Below, in pieces: positions 13,445 through 25,318 of a stretch of 64,000 nucleotides of DNA. Position 1 is the stretch's first letter. Every line of letters begins with the position of its first letter. The notes below the pieces were generated by a model. The model was not told where the DNA came from, searched no databases, and saw only the letters and a list, made by a program, of their open reading frames with translations. This stretch comes from Colletes latitarsis (taxonomy: Eukaryota > Arthropoda > Insecta > Hymenoptera > Colletidae), in contig NC_135137.1 in assembly GCF_051014445.1 (NCBI RefSeq), forward strand, positions 33,419,501-33,483,500, given 5' to 3'. A program made the translations under genes and the position numbers.

Positions 13445-13647
13445 CGTTAGGGATACGACGGAATCACCACTGCCACTGTTTATGTTTCTTCAGCTTGAGT
13501 GATCGATGATTCGAGTGGTCGGCAGCTGTGTAATTAAAAACCCATTTGAACGACCCACTCGAGTTCGACCAATTTTGAGAACAAAGTCTCGTCCAAACGT
13601 CCCCGCACGAAATCCGGCGGTCCCGATTCGATTTCAAGGAGAGGAAC
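13445..13647 (+). repeat. Dispersed repeat, family 2, copy 1
   Basis: This shares an ordered set of blocks with 52116-52312 and, with internal loss, 43713-43876. The blocks are CGTTAGGGATAC at the start, GGAATCACC, AATTAAAAACCCATTTGA and a GCGGTCCC segment leading to a purine-rich end. It has no coding capacity. Its SINE-like size makes a short retroposon or MITE possible, but no terminal tail or promoter box is evident. Confidence 0.65.
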
Positions 13648-16600
13648 AGTAACCATTCCTCGTTTACACGTTTATTTGCCATTGCAAATTAAAAGTGAAT
13701 AATGCAGCTAATCTTTTCAATAACCAGCCAGAACGTACCCGCGAAGTAAGAAAACAATCAGCCCTAAGCCCGAGCAATTTTCCCTCTAATTTTCAATCCC
13801 TTTGGCCAACATCGCGTCCGTCTGCAGCGACATAACGAGCCACACGGAATTAGGCAGGGCATAAATTCCGGCGAGTTGCGTGGACTAGCGCGTTTTATGG
13901 ATTACGGGGTGCACGGGGTCCTGTGAGAACACATAATCGCATGTAAGTCCTAGCCGCAACGTAACCGGGGGCTTAGGCTACCCCCGTGGGTGAGGGTGCC
14001 CTTTTTCTCTCCCCCCCTCGTTCCCCGAGACCAGAGAGTTTTTGTAACAGGAAACAGCTGCCGCTGGAAGGACACTTTTCTGACGATTTCGTCGGCCCTC
14101 TTTATCGGGGGCACCGCGCGCACTCACGGGGACGTGTTTTCTCTACGCGTCTGGTTTCCAGTTTCCAGGCGATCGTGCTATTGGGCCTGCAGTGGCTCCG
14201 TTCGCGCTTAATTAACCGTAACGCGGTCCTCGTAGCTCGTAACGCCCCGACGTACACTTTTTCTCCCTTGCCCGGTGACTCGAGTGGCTCCGTATTGTTG
14301 GCGGAGCAGGAAGCGGGAGGAGCACCGGTTGCTCGGGACACCGAGTAATGATGTACACGCGGTGCTTACGCTAATAATGATCTTTTGTTTCCGCGGCCTC
14401 CTCGCGGATTTTTAACGAAGATATTAAATACTGATAACGCCCGGGATTTATTGCACGCCGCCGACGACGGTGCCGATAAACCTGCTGCGCCGTCTCGAGG
14501 AGAGGTCGGGGGGATTTTTTCACGGGGTTTCCTGTCGAGCACCGCCAACGACGAAGAAAATGGAATATTCTTCTCGCCGGCGTGTGCTCGTCGATATCGC
14601 GATACCGTCGCGCGGATTATCGGCGTAACTCGCCTCGAATTAATGGCGGTGGCTCCGAGAGCCAACCCCACAGCGGAGGCAGAAAATCTGTTTCTTTGGC
14701 GAAACTTTACACTTGTTCATCAGACTGCGAACTTTAACGCTATTTTGTATAAAAAAGGTTGACAAGACTAATATTGTAGGACCTATTTCGAACCATCGTG
14801 TTCTATAGTTTAGAGCCAAGTACCATTTAAAAAGTGGTTATCCCATTTGTATCCCCTCCCTGACTTCTTGCTAGACGGTGTACGTGAACGCGTCGTAGTT
14901 GAGAGTAGGCTCCTTACCGAGCGTTTCCATGTTTTTGCAAGGCGGCCTTTATTGCCTAATTAAATGCAATGATTCCCGCGCAGAGGCGGGCGCGCATAAA
15001 GCGTCGCTCCCCTGTTGGAAAATAAATCACGCGAAAGCAGAAGTACTTATAGGTTCGTAAATCAGTCGGTGACGCTTTTCTAACCGTTGTCCTCGCAACG
15101 TTTTCGCGCTTTTTCGCGTCGCGTACACGGTCGCGCGATTGCGTGCGTTCTCGCGGTGTGGAGCTCGCTTTGATCCAGCAATCCGATGGAACGCGAAACA
15201 CGTGGTAACAGGAAGAAGGCGTCCCGCAAGTTCATGGAGATATTTACGCGCTGTCCGCGCACTCGTAAACGTCACCGCGGTGTCTCGCATCTCGTTTTTC
15301 TCGCGCGAACACCGTTGACGCGACGCCACCGCACGGCCCGTTAGCCTTTAATGATGAATAATTAATTTGAGGCTCGTTAAGCGACGCGCGACGTCCACCG
15401 GCGTACGCGGTGCAACTTTTCGCGTAATTAATAATCAACCTTACGGAACATTGATTTCGCGATTAAATTTCGTCCCAAGCGTGTTTCGCCTTTAGTTACG
15501 GCCTCTGGCTGTTGTTATTCAACGGTCTCGAGAAAAAAGATTCGAATTTTTAGTCGAGCATATATTCAAATTTGCTTGCACGAACGTTAATTAACAATTT
15601 GATGTTTCATTTATACGGCGATAATTAGAACATATCGTTTTAACGAAGTAAAATTCCCCGGGAATGTAGAATTATTGGCATCGAATGATAAATCAAAATA
15701 TTGGAAATGCAAGTATCTACCTTGGAATCGGGACATTATTTCCTGTGTATTTAGAAACCGCGGCTACTGGCCCTGCATCATTTTTCGATCGTTGCGTCGT
15801 GACCGAAACATTTCTTTGTTTCCGCGTGATTCGACACAGCGGCACCGGTACCGACCAATGGTTATTTCCATGAATCGGATAGCGAATTCTCGATCTTTGG
15901 TACGAAGGGTACTAGTTTCCTCGGGGAAACCACTGATTTGTGGCTGTTGCAAATCGATGTTGCCTTAATACTCGGAGCTATAAAGCGCCACGAAACGGAG
16001 CTACCGAGAGGATAATAGGAACCTCCGGTGGTTTTCAAAAACGAGCTTCGCGGCGTGTACACCAGCAATTTAATAACGGTACCGAGGCCGTGTTAAAGTG
16101 TAACGGTTTATGAAATTTACAACGACGGAAATTAAGACTTTCGGCGCAAAGTGCCGCGGTTTAATCTCCAGGCCACGTATCGTTAACGCTCGACTTGTCA
16201 AAATCATCGTTCTCGTCTATTTAGTAATTTATTCGTGCGTGCCCTCGTTTCGTAGAAGAGCATCGAGTACATATATTGTAGAATGTATAACGTACGCGAC
16301 AAATAATGGCAAGGAATATTTCGTGACAGATGGCTTTAGCGTGATGACAAATGGCCCGAGGTTGTACGTATCGAGAATTCCGGCAAAACGTGTCACCGCT
16401 TGGTACTTGGCCAACTTGCCATTCATTAAGTTTACTCATGCTTGCTAGTGTACGTGACTCGCTGCGCGGAATAATTGGAGTCGCGTTAAAGTGACAGTTG
16501 CGAAGGTTTCGCGGCGCTGGTTTTCCAACTTCCCAGAAGGTAGCTCGTAAAACGTCGGCTAGGTCTCATTGGCCGCAGTTTTTTGACACGTGACGCAACG

Positions 16601-19600
16601 CTACCCGAGGAAAAAGTAACGACCGAACGAACGTAGCGTGTAGCTACTTAAAAGTAGGTTTTTTTTCTGTAGGAACGAGTTGTGTCGCTTGAAAAGAGTA
16701 ACACATTTTTTTTTCGATTCACTGTTCGTTGAAATAATCGTAGCATAACTTTTACGCGTTTACGCTTTTGTGTATTTGCATTCAATACGTGTCGTTAATT
16801 ATTCGCGTATGAAACGGAATACTTTTTGTCGAAACGAACGTCGTTTATCCAGGCGCTGAAACATCAAAAGCAACGCGAAACGTATCTTAATGCGGAAACT
16901 CGTTTCATAAATATCCCGGTCGATACGAGCGCGCGTAATCATCTTTGAAATATCGATAATATCGGTACTGTTATCGTGAAATATTAGGTACAATTTAATA
17001 CTTTGTCAGCACGTTGGAGTCGAGGGAGAATTAACGACGCGACCGGACAAAAATATGATAGGGCGTGTTACGCGTGCGTGCAAACAAGTAGAATACGAAA
17101 CCGTGAGTGCTAGATAACTAAATAGAAATACTTATTGCCCGGATCGTTCCGTGCCTTCCTGAACCCGATAGAATCGTCTAGCCGCGGTCGAGAGAGTTCA
17201 ATAATCTGCCGCGGCAGATCTTCTGTCAGGCATTGAAGTCTCCAGCGGCGCTGCAGCATCTGCCGCCGCGCCGTGCTTTCTCCGTCGTTGTTTCGCGTAA
17301 AAACATGGCGATTTCTTCCAACTCTTCGATAAATCAACTATCCCAAAGAAAAAAATTAATCAACCGGTCAACGGGTGCGTCTCCTATCGAGCTAGAAACC
17401 TCAAACTTTGCGTATCACGTTGACGAGACGTTTACGACGTTTTCCCATGAATATTACATCGTTTTAACGCACACGACACGCCCAAGCAACCGGAGCAATC
17501 GTTTTTAATACATTTCGCCGGTGGTTGCAGAGACTTCTCCCCTCCCGTCGAAAACACAACGAGGCAGTAAACGTCAGTATCCGTGCTTTAGCCCGGGAGA
17601 ACAATACGCCTTCTACGTACTCTGCGAAAACAGATTTATGGTAATCAAAGAACCACTGGTTTTCATGGTTCGCTGACAGCTTTCCTCGTCTCTCTCTTTC
17701 GATTTTTTCCCACCTTCTTTTTTATGCCCCTCTCTTGAAGCGAAATTCGATTTTCCAATAAGCGGCCAAGATTTACAGCCACCGAGAGCACGGGGCTCGT
17801 ACTCCGTCTTTTCTTTCGGTTTCTCCTTTTTTGCTCGCTATACGCGTTACTTCCTTTTCGATTTTTTTCTGCACGGGACGTGTTTTTTACTGCCCTCCGT
17901 ACGTCCCACGAAGAAGACAGTCTGACAACGTCCTTCTCCTTCGCGAAATGGATTCTCACACGTACGGGCACGCACACGCTGGACCGGCCACCTCGTCCCG
18001 GCTGTAAGTAATGCATGCGCGACTTCAAACCGATCGTCAAAGTCAGCCGGACGTCGGGGCCTTATACGAGAGGAGAATAGGGTGCCCGGATTTCGTTGTG
18101 CGATGCACACGCACACTTTCGCGCAGGGGAACCTGAATACGTGGCACCGTTTCGGACAGTGCACGTTGCGCGAGCACAAGTTATGGAATTTTTCCCAAAC
18201 TTCCGGAGACGGTTTTCGAAAATTAATTCAACGAGATTCCTCGTCGCTGCAACTTGGATTATACGTTTCAGACTACCCCAGTAATTTTCGTTGATTCGTT
18301 CAGCCTTCGAGAAAACATTTTACGTACTAGAAACGACCCTTCTCGATTAATACTTCGGCCGATCGTCGAGAAAATGATCGACGCGAGGCTCCGGACGATC
18401 GAGAAAATTACGCGTCAAGCAGGTTTTTCGCGGTCGAAAAAACGCATCCAAGCTGATTAAAACGTTGACGCGACTCGCGATGTCGCAGCGCAGATTTACA
18501 AGTCCATCGAGCGATAAAAAGTATCGCGAACTACGCAAATTGCCGCGTAACGAGTAAAAGAAATTGCCCCGGCTAACAAGCCTGCCGCGCAAGGACGACG
18601 CATTCTCGCGAAAGAAGCGTAGAAGAAACGCTGCGAGATCCTCCCGGTTGATCCGGGCGAATCTCGGTGATTTCAATGACAAATCCCAACGCGCGCCAGA
18701 GCGTGTCTCGTACCGCGAATTTCAGGTATCGTGACAAGCGTTTCGCGCGAGCGTGATTTTTTGCCGCACGATTCGCGGTCGAATCCCGCGACACGGAAGA
18801 GCAGAAAAATGCCGTGACAAATTAGATCAGCCGCATAATGCGGATTTAATTGGAGGTGTGGTGAATCGAGTCTGCCTCGCCTCGGTTTGCCGAGCGCCAG
18901 TGATTTTGCTCGCTGTCCGTGCAGGAAACAACGAGATCGCTTATAGATTTTTTTCGCTGATAAACTAACGAGCCTCGTTACGCGCGCAGATTTACACGTC
19001 TCGCGCGAAACGATGGCGTCGCGTGGAATCTTCATTCATTGGGGATACTTGGTAATTTTCTCTTCGTATTTACGGAATCTTCGCGCATTTTCCATCAACC
19101 TTCGATCGCTAATTAAGCCGTGTATAGGAGCCGGAATTTGAACGACATTGGTCTCATTAACGGACGAGGACAAGGCGACTGACACGCGCGACGAACGTGG
19201 CAACCAGTTAGACGAACTTGAACACACCCGACAAGAAATTGATCGCTCGTATTCCGCGCGCAATTTCCCGTACCGCTGGTCGCAGGAAGTCGCGCAGTTT
19301 CTTCTCTTTTATCGCCGACGATTTGGACGACGGCGTCGAAACGATCTCGACTCCGGGGCCATTCGCGAGATTATTATAGCGAGCGTGGCGTTGCCGATGC
19401 ACCCTGTAATTTTGGCAGATGCGATACTGCTGGAGCGACGCGTATAAAAGCTCCGACGAATACGGACGGAGGCTGGCCCGCCGTTGTTCAAAAGCGACGA
19501 CGCCGTGAGAAATCGATTCCCCGGCGACGACTTCAAAACGCTTTGGCACGCCTGCCAACGACCACGTCGGTTTCGACGTCGCCGAACGCGAGACGAAAAT

Positions 19601-19709
19601 CACGGTCGCGTCGCGCCGGCCACGTGGCGTCGTTTTTCCACCCGCGACCGGGAAAACCGCCAATGGAGGACGAAACAAAAAAAGAAACAACGGGACGCGC
19701 GACACTTAC
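13648..19709. other. Probable 5' part of ephrin intron 1
   Basis: No exon is recognised. I looked on the minus strand for the next ephrin segment (FRIDNTDH and later receptor-binding-domain motifs) and did not find it. A minus-strand frame at 17110-17337 contains a protein-like stretch but has no convincing splice sites and no family match. Confidence 0.45.
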
Positions 19710-19828
19710 ATGGAGTTGGTGGTGTTCCAGTATATGCTGATCGTCTTCGCGCAGTTGCTCACAGTGGAGAGTAGAACCGTTTGCAGGCAGACGAGGAACA
19801 CCAAAGTCACAAAGGACGAGGAAACCAT
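19710..19828 (-). CDS. Ephrin: Ephrin, first coding exon (signal peptide)
   Basis: Ephrins are membrane-anchored ligands of Eph receptor tyrosine kinases and act in axon guidance and boundary formation. The minus-strand ATG at 19828-19826 opens 39 codons plus two bases. Residues 1-26 form a signal peptide (short polar start, then hydrophobic FVTLVFLVCLQTVLL). They are followed by CAKTISIYWNTTNS, which matches the conserved start of the insect ephrin receptor-binding domain (KT...WNT.NS). The exon ends at 19710 in a strong splice donor, GTAAGT (19709-19704). The split codon AT|N fits the isoleucine that normally follows. The frame stays open for 166 more codons upstream, but that part is cysteine-rich low complexity, and only this ATG gives a normal secretory start. 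The remaining exons are not in the window and must lie beyond base 1 after a very long intron. Confidence 0.85.
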
Positions 19829-20326
19829 CGTAACAACGTGGACAACGACCAAATCACCGTCACCACGCTCACCGAGACTCAATAACAAACAACAACGAAG
19901 ACAACAACAAGAACAACAACAACAACCGCACCTTTGTTGCTGTCGTCCACAACCACGTTCCACCACCGTTACACGGACACCACATCCACACTTCACTTTC
20001 CTCGTTAACGGTTCTTCCCGTTGCGTTTTTCTATATCTCGCGCGCAACAGCGAGTCGTGCACCGTGTATCCGTTTTTGTGCTCCGAACAGTGTTTATCCT
20101 CGTAACATTTCCAGGAACGTCGACGGTTCCGACGAAGATCGGTGTATCCAAATTGTCGCGTCCTCGACTGGAGAAGATCGTGCGGGCAGGATCGACCGTG
20201 CTCACGAATCGCGGAATTCTTTGATGGAATTTCTGCCGATCGCCGCGCGATTAGAACCAATCGAGTATCTCCGGTTTTCGGCTGCTTCGAACGGTGTCCA
20301 GCGAGGTACGCGTTCCATGGGTCCAC
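19829..20326 (-). other. Probable ephrin 5' leader
   Basis: This sequence lies directly upstream of the ephrin ATG on the minus strand. It is CpG-rich and contains the GTT-type triplet tract. It has no in-frame stop relative to the ephrin ATG, so an N-terminally extended reading frame from 20326 cannot be excluded by sequence alone. The extension would be basic and then cysteine-rich, unlike any ephrin. Confidence 0.45.
19881..19927 (+). repeat. CAA/AAC triplet repeat
   Basis: An imperfect run of CAA/AAC triplets on the plus strand reads as GTT on the minus strand, inside the probable ephrin leader. Confidence 0.85.
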
Positions 20327-21660
20327 CCCGTGTTTCTCTCACCTGGATCGCGTCTTGCCAGCCCTCTCATTGGTCCAATTTTAACGGAATCCAGTCCAAA
20401 CGACGAGCCGTCGACGAGAGACGCTTCTTAGACGGTCCAGTGAACTCGCGACGCATCGGAGGAACGATGTTCCAAGGGTTCCGTGGTCGATGCTCGGCGC
20501 TCCGATTCAGGGCCAGGAAAGTATCCGACGGTATCACGCGAGCCACCGAGCGACCGTAAGCTTGCCGATCATTTCACCGACGATCGTTTCGGTAGATCGG
20601 TACACTGGAAAAAATCCTAAACTCTCGCGATCGAACGTTTTGCACCACAAAGATCCTCCAAAATTATTCCCCCCCAAAACAAGGAAAAAAATGGTACGCG
20701 TCTATGGTACGAGAGCACCGGGTCTCCTCCGCTGCTAACCAAGCAGCCACCAAGAGGAAACCGAGGAACAAGAAAATCCAAGAGTCGAAGACCGCACTGG
20801 ATCCCACGAAGAGCACAAGAAACCTAGCGAGACGAGGTATCCTTCTCGCCTGGAGCACACCCCCGGTTTTACTTTCTCACGCACTTTGCGATTCGCACGG
20901 GTCGCGTAGCCAACGGAGCGACGACGCTATCCGCGTTAAAACGGATTCACCGAGGATCGGATGGCGCGTTTTAAAAACGGAACGAAAAACGCTCGTGTTT
21001 GTACCGTTCCGACGGAGCGTGTCGGCGCGCGTTGTCTCGGGATGAGAGCAGCGGATAGTCTTGCAGGAGCTACGTTCAAACGAGCCCCGTGAACGCAGAG
21101 TGAACGGAACCTCCTTGCTGGTCGGTGTCGCGGACGCGTCTGTCGGCCGAGCGCGCTGTCGCGGCCGTTCGTCTCGCGTCGGCAGACTCGAACGTCCTAC
21201 GGGGGTGGCGGGGAGTGCCGAATGCAGGCGGAGACGCACGAACCCAGAGGACCCTCGTTCCCTCCGCGGCGCTGGTCGACGTGTCTCGCACCGCTCGCCG
21301 ACTACGCGGTATTACGCCGCCTGCTCGCGAGACGCGAGTTTCCGAGTGGATCTCCCTTATCCGCGCGCTCCCGTCGGTGGATCGGGCCGCTCGAGAGTGT
21401 GCCGATACGAGACAAGTGCCACCAGCGACGCGAGATCGTGTCTTTCCCGCGGAATTGTCGCGCCGCGAAATCTCGACGACGCGTCCCTTTTCCAGTCGTC
21501 GTTACGCGGAGTTTCGGTTGGCGTTTTTCCGACTCGAAGCGTTTTTGCTTCGGAGCCTCGCGGGGATAGTAAAACCTTTTTTCTTTTCAAACCAGTGGTT
21601 CGACGAGTTTTCGGGTGCGTGATATCGGAGCGTCTCGTCGTCAGGCAACGAGAGGCGTGA
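20327..21660 (-). promoter_or_regulatory. CpG-rich candidate promoter region of ephrin
   Basis: A dense CpG block lies upstream of the ephrin leader. It contains the palindrome ATTGGTCCAAT (20369-20379), which provides a CCAAT box on both strands, and another CCAAT (ACCAATCGAGT on the plus strand) near 20256-20266. Open frames of up to 199 codons occur here on several frames at once, as expected from CpG richness. None is credible as a gene. The transcription start was not located. Confidence 0.35.
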
Positions 21661-24600
21661 ATTTCGGGTCGAGTTTCATCGCGGAATCATGAGGTGCGGG
21701 GAATTGGATTTTTTTTTTTCCCCCACTGAAAGCAATTTTCGCAAGGGAATTACGTATCGACGGACTTTACCCGTCCGAATACCATGTTTGGCCGTGGCGT
21801 ATTTTCGGGCTCGATTGAACATCGTTAAAACGAATTCGTATAATTACTCGGCACGGATAAGATAGGTGATTTTTTTTGGTTAAAACCTCGGCTATCGTTC
21901 GACGTACTCACCGTTTAATATGGTGTGATAAATATTCACAGTTCCTTTGGCGTTTCTTGCGAGTGAAAAGAATCGAAACGTTGCAGAATCGATCGACCGT
22001 TTCGGTCTTCCATTAACCGTAAAGTTAAAGTGCCAAGAAGCGCGATCGCGTTCCTACGTTTTCGTGCGAAGAGCGCGATGGACCTTAATTGCTCTTGGTG
22101 AAAGTTTTGTTTCGAAATTTTTATCGCGTGATCGCCTAGATTCGATACATTTGGTAAAAAAGGAAATTGTAACAGAAAATCGTGCCAGAAGTGATTTGAA
22201 ATTTTAATAATTTTACGATAAAATGTTGCGTTTTTTACTATGAATATTCTAGTAATTTCATTACACGAATAGTATATCTTATAATCATAGAAAGTATAAT
22301 TCCGTGGTATGAAAATAAATTTACGTATTTCGATGTTGGCTGGAAGAACGTTGAAATCATCGTCCAAAATATTGATGTACTTAAATTTATTCTCACATAA
22401 CAAAAATTTGCTCTCCACAACCAAATAAGATACACTATGTGTAATTTAATAATTTTACTCCAATTTCAGAGTAACCGTATGTGTATAAGTTCAGTGACTT
22501 GATTTTGGAGTAAATGTGTTTGGAAAAAATTATTTTGTATCATCTGTGTCGACACCACATATGAGAAATAATTTTACTTACTAAATGTTATAACAAAGTT
22601 ACTTTAGAAATTGGAGTAAAGTCAATAAAAATTCAAATCTTCCAGTCACTTGTAACAGATTTTAATCGTTCAATTCGATTTTGCAGAAATTATATTAAAA
22701 AGAAAAAAAAAAGAATAAAGTCCAACCTTAGCGAAAAGTGCAAACTTTGAGTAAAAATAAAAAATGTAAAGACGCGAGTAAGTGTCAAATTTATTAAAAA
22801 TAGTGGACGTCGATCACCTGTACGACGTTATCTTGATACTTTTCGAATAGATTTTCGCGACCACCTCTGGCACTCAAACGGTTAACCCTTCAGGCACTAC
22901 ACGGTTTTCAAACGATTTTCGCAGTATTGCACGAACTGCTGTAACTTTTAAACGGAACATAATTTTCAGATACGAGTTTCACTACCATATTTAGTATTTT
23001 TACTTCAATAATTTGTCCTACATCTTGAACCCTGTATTCTAGTAATATCTTTATTCGTCGAAGCCATGGATAACGACTATTAGAATCGAGCTACATTTCT
23101 AGAGAAACTTCGAAACACACGACACGTGTATAAATTACACAGCCATTACAAAGCGATACATCAAATCACCAATGTTAATACGTCGATTATTTTAGAGAAA
23201 ATACGCTGAAAAACCCCAGATACGTACTATACTGCCTTTGGACAATAACGTTTCGTTCGTAATCATAGGCATATAAGGAAGCTGTTCCTGGTACCGAGTC
23301 AGGCCCGAAGGGTTAACGTAATCGTTCCGTTCGCCATCGTTTCCTCGATCTTGCGGGTCGCGGAACGCCACGGACGAAAGACGACGTAAACGCGCGGAGA
23401 CGGTGATCGAGTTAGGCGACAAGTTCGCGACAACGTTGATCCACTGTTTTCGTTTAATCAAAAGTCGAGGGACAGGGGAGTTCGCGGATTGCCAGGCGTC
23501 AGAAAAGGCAGTTTGACACTCATTAACAAAACCGAGCGTCGTGATAAATGGTCCCAGGGACCGCGGCCCGGCCGGAATTGCGAAACTCGCGTGGAATTTA
23601 ATTTCCAGAGCGCGAACACCGGCCTCGTAGAACATTGTTTCCATCGAGTTGGGGCATACTGATTACACAACCGTCCCTTAAGCCTCATTACCGTCGCTGA
23701 AAATTTCCATACGGCTCACGGCGCGCATAACCACGTCGGAGGAGGCGCGTCCGGATCACGATTCGCCTCGAGACCCTAACCAGCTATGAATTAGACTCCC
23801 TCGTAGTTTTCTTTTCCCGTGGCATCGGGCTTTTAAGAGAGCGTGAGTGCTTTCTTGACTTACGATCGCCGGCTAGTCCTCGTTTCCTGTTTCAATTTCG
23901 GCACGCGCCCTCCGGTTTCTATTTCTCCATCTCCGAGGTTTCACACGCAGTTTCGTTTTTCCATCGAACGCGCCTTTGATCCTGTCCCTATAAATATACG
24001 CGATGGACGACGCCTCGTTCCGTTTAACGTCGTTTCCCCGGTGTCGATCCCAAGAATCCGTCACGAATACACTTGTTTTACGCTGTTCAAACTGTATCAT
24101 ATATTCATTAATAAATTTTACTTTCGATCAGATTGAAAGTCGTTGAAAATTTAATCTGATACAGTTTGTATCTTCTTAAATATGTAACAAAGCTGTTGTC
24201 GACGTTTGAACCGATTAGCATAAATTAATATGAATAAAACTAGAAACGAACCCTTCCAGAAATTATTTTCAGAGAGCTTTGACACTTCTGTGCTTCGTCC
24301 ACTCGTCCGTGTTTCTTTCATAATGTGTTCCGTTGATAGTTTCACGAGCCGAACATTTTCTAGGACTATCCACGCGAATAGAGTGCACCAACACGTTTCT
24401 CCAGGAAACCGTGTGCACTTGTAGAAAATTAGAGAGGCGGAGAGCAGAGAGAGCAAGGCAGAGGAGATGCAAGCGTGCATATGCATTCCCCGCGAATGCA
24501 GGCAAGTACGTGGCGCCCTCTTCGCGAACAGAAACTACGGTCGTCCTCCGTATTGCTCTCTCGTCTGCAACGATCTTCTCGAGGGCATGCTCCTCGGCTC

Positions 24601-25007
24601 TCTCGGATCTCGAAGAACCGGTATCTACCCACGGACAGTCATGTCGGTCATTAGTCCGACTAATGTAACGCTTCAAATTCTATCGGGCCACGGCGCCGGG
24701 ACGTTGCATCCTCCCACTAGAAAGCCGATGAATCGTTAATAGAGGACGAGGAACACGCCCGATTCTAACGATTCCATGGATTTCATCCAAAGCCTTCACC
24801 TCTGAACACACCGTGGATCACGGAACAATATATTTCTTTCTACTTTCAAAGCGAAGCAATTTTTAAAAATTTTTGAACCGAAAAATTAGTTTTGATAAAC
24901 TCTTTGAATATTAAGAATTTTTAAATTTATGTCTCGATAACTCAATTAATTTCAATAAAACGGTGATAGATTTTTATAAGTTTGATCCGATTTGTTTTAT
25001 CGCGTTC
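21661..25007. other. Mostly AT-rich spacer
   Basis: No gene is recognised. A 162-codon minus-strand frame (21936-22424) is unusually long for AT-rich sequence, but it has no ATG at its upstream end and no family match. A 150-codon minus-strand frame at 23192-23644 lies in a GC-richer island and also has no match. A nested hairpin lies at 24088-24168. Confidence 0.4.
24088..24168. repeat. Nested inverted repeat (hairpin, 81 nt)
   Basis: Outer arms are perfect over 12 bases (CAAACTGTATCA at 24088-24099 and TGATACAGTTTG at 24157-24168). Inside them are an 8-bp stem (TAAATTTT/AAAATTTA) and a 6-bp stem (ACTTTC/GAAAGT) near the loop. The left-hand bulge is long, so it is a poor classical microRNA precursor. 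A very small MITE is the alternative. Confidence 0.6.
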
Positions 25008-25025
25008 TTTATTTTTTTCTTTATT
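25008..25025 (-). terminator. Candidate polyadenylation signals
   Basis: Two AATAAA hexamers on the minus strand (25025-25020 and 25013-25008) lie 54 to 71 bases after the stop of the candidate terminal exon. The sequence is AT-rich, so chance occurrence is possible. Confidence 0.3.
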
Positions 25026-25078
25026 TGACCGTTCATCGTTAACGATTTGACTATCCATACGTTCGAGTAATTGAAGAT

Positions 25079-25318
25079 TTAAAGGTACGGGTTCGACTGG
25101 TTGGTCAGGTAACCGTGTCTCGTTAGCCGTGGAGAGGTTTTGCCGCGGATAGAACGATCGTCGGCGATAGAAGGTTGATTTCCAATGTCCGTCCATCCAC
25201 CGTTCGTCGAAACATTCTTCAATGGGTTTTGCATGGCGGTATTCATGATGTCCGTCACGGTTCCGTTTGTCGCCGGTTGGATTCTCCGAGAGAATGTTCT
25301 GACGGCCCGTATCAGTTC
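25079..25318 (-). CDS. Possible last coding exon of an unknown gene
   Basis: The frame opens right after a plausible splice acceptor (CCGGCAG, cut before base 25318). That is the only AG between the preceding in-frame stop and the frame. It runs 79 codons to TAA at 25081-25079. The peptide starts ELIRAVRTFSRRIQP and ends LTRHGYLTNQSNPYL. It is rich in Asn, Thr and Ser with a basic start, like a cytoplasmic C-terminal tail. GC at third positions (about 59%) exceeds the first and second positions. Sequence after the stop becomes AT-rich with AATAAA signals, like a 3' UTR. Against it: two other frames are also open over the same island, and I recognise no family. Upstream exons would lie at higher coordinates. 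Its gene would end about 3.4 kb upstream of the ephrin promoter block, on the same strand. Confidence 0.3.
   Translation of the reverse strand, partial: ELIRAVRTFSRRIQPATNGTVTDIMNTAMQNPLKNVSTNGGWTDIGNQPSIADDRSIRGKTSPRLTRHGYLTNQSNPYL

Noticed and set aside
16799..16993. Minus-strand peptide FHDNSTDIIDIS considered as the next ephrin exon
   Set aside because: Superficially like the ephrin FRIDNTDHIIDV motif, but the residues after it do not match the receptor-binding domain and there is no acceptor.
17110..17337. Minus-strand protein-like frame (contains LTEDLPRQIIELSRPRLDDS)
   Set aside because: No pyrimidine-rich acceptor, only a weak GTATTT donor and no family match.
21061..21660. 199-codon plus-strand frame in the ephrin upstream block
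   Set aside because: Three overlapping plus frames and minus frames are all open. Arginine/serine-rich translation typical of CpG-rich non-coding DNA.
24467..24739. Cysteine-containing 90-codon plus-strand frame (MQACICIPREC...)
   Set aside because: Overlaps other open frames on both strands, no signal peptide and no recognisable cysteine framework.
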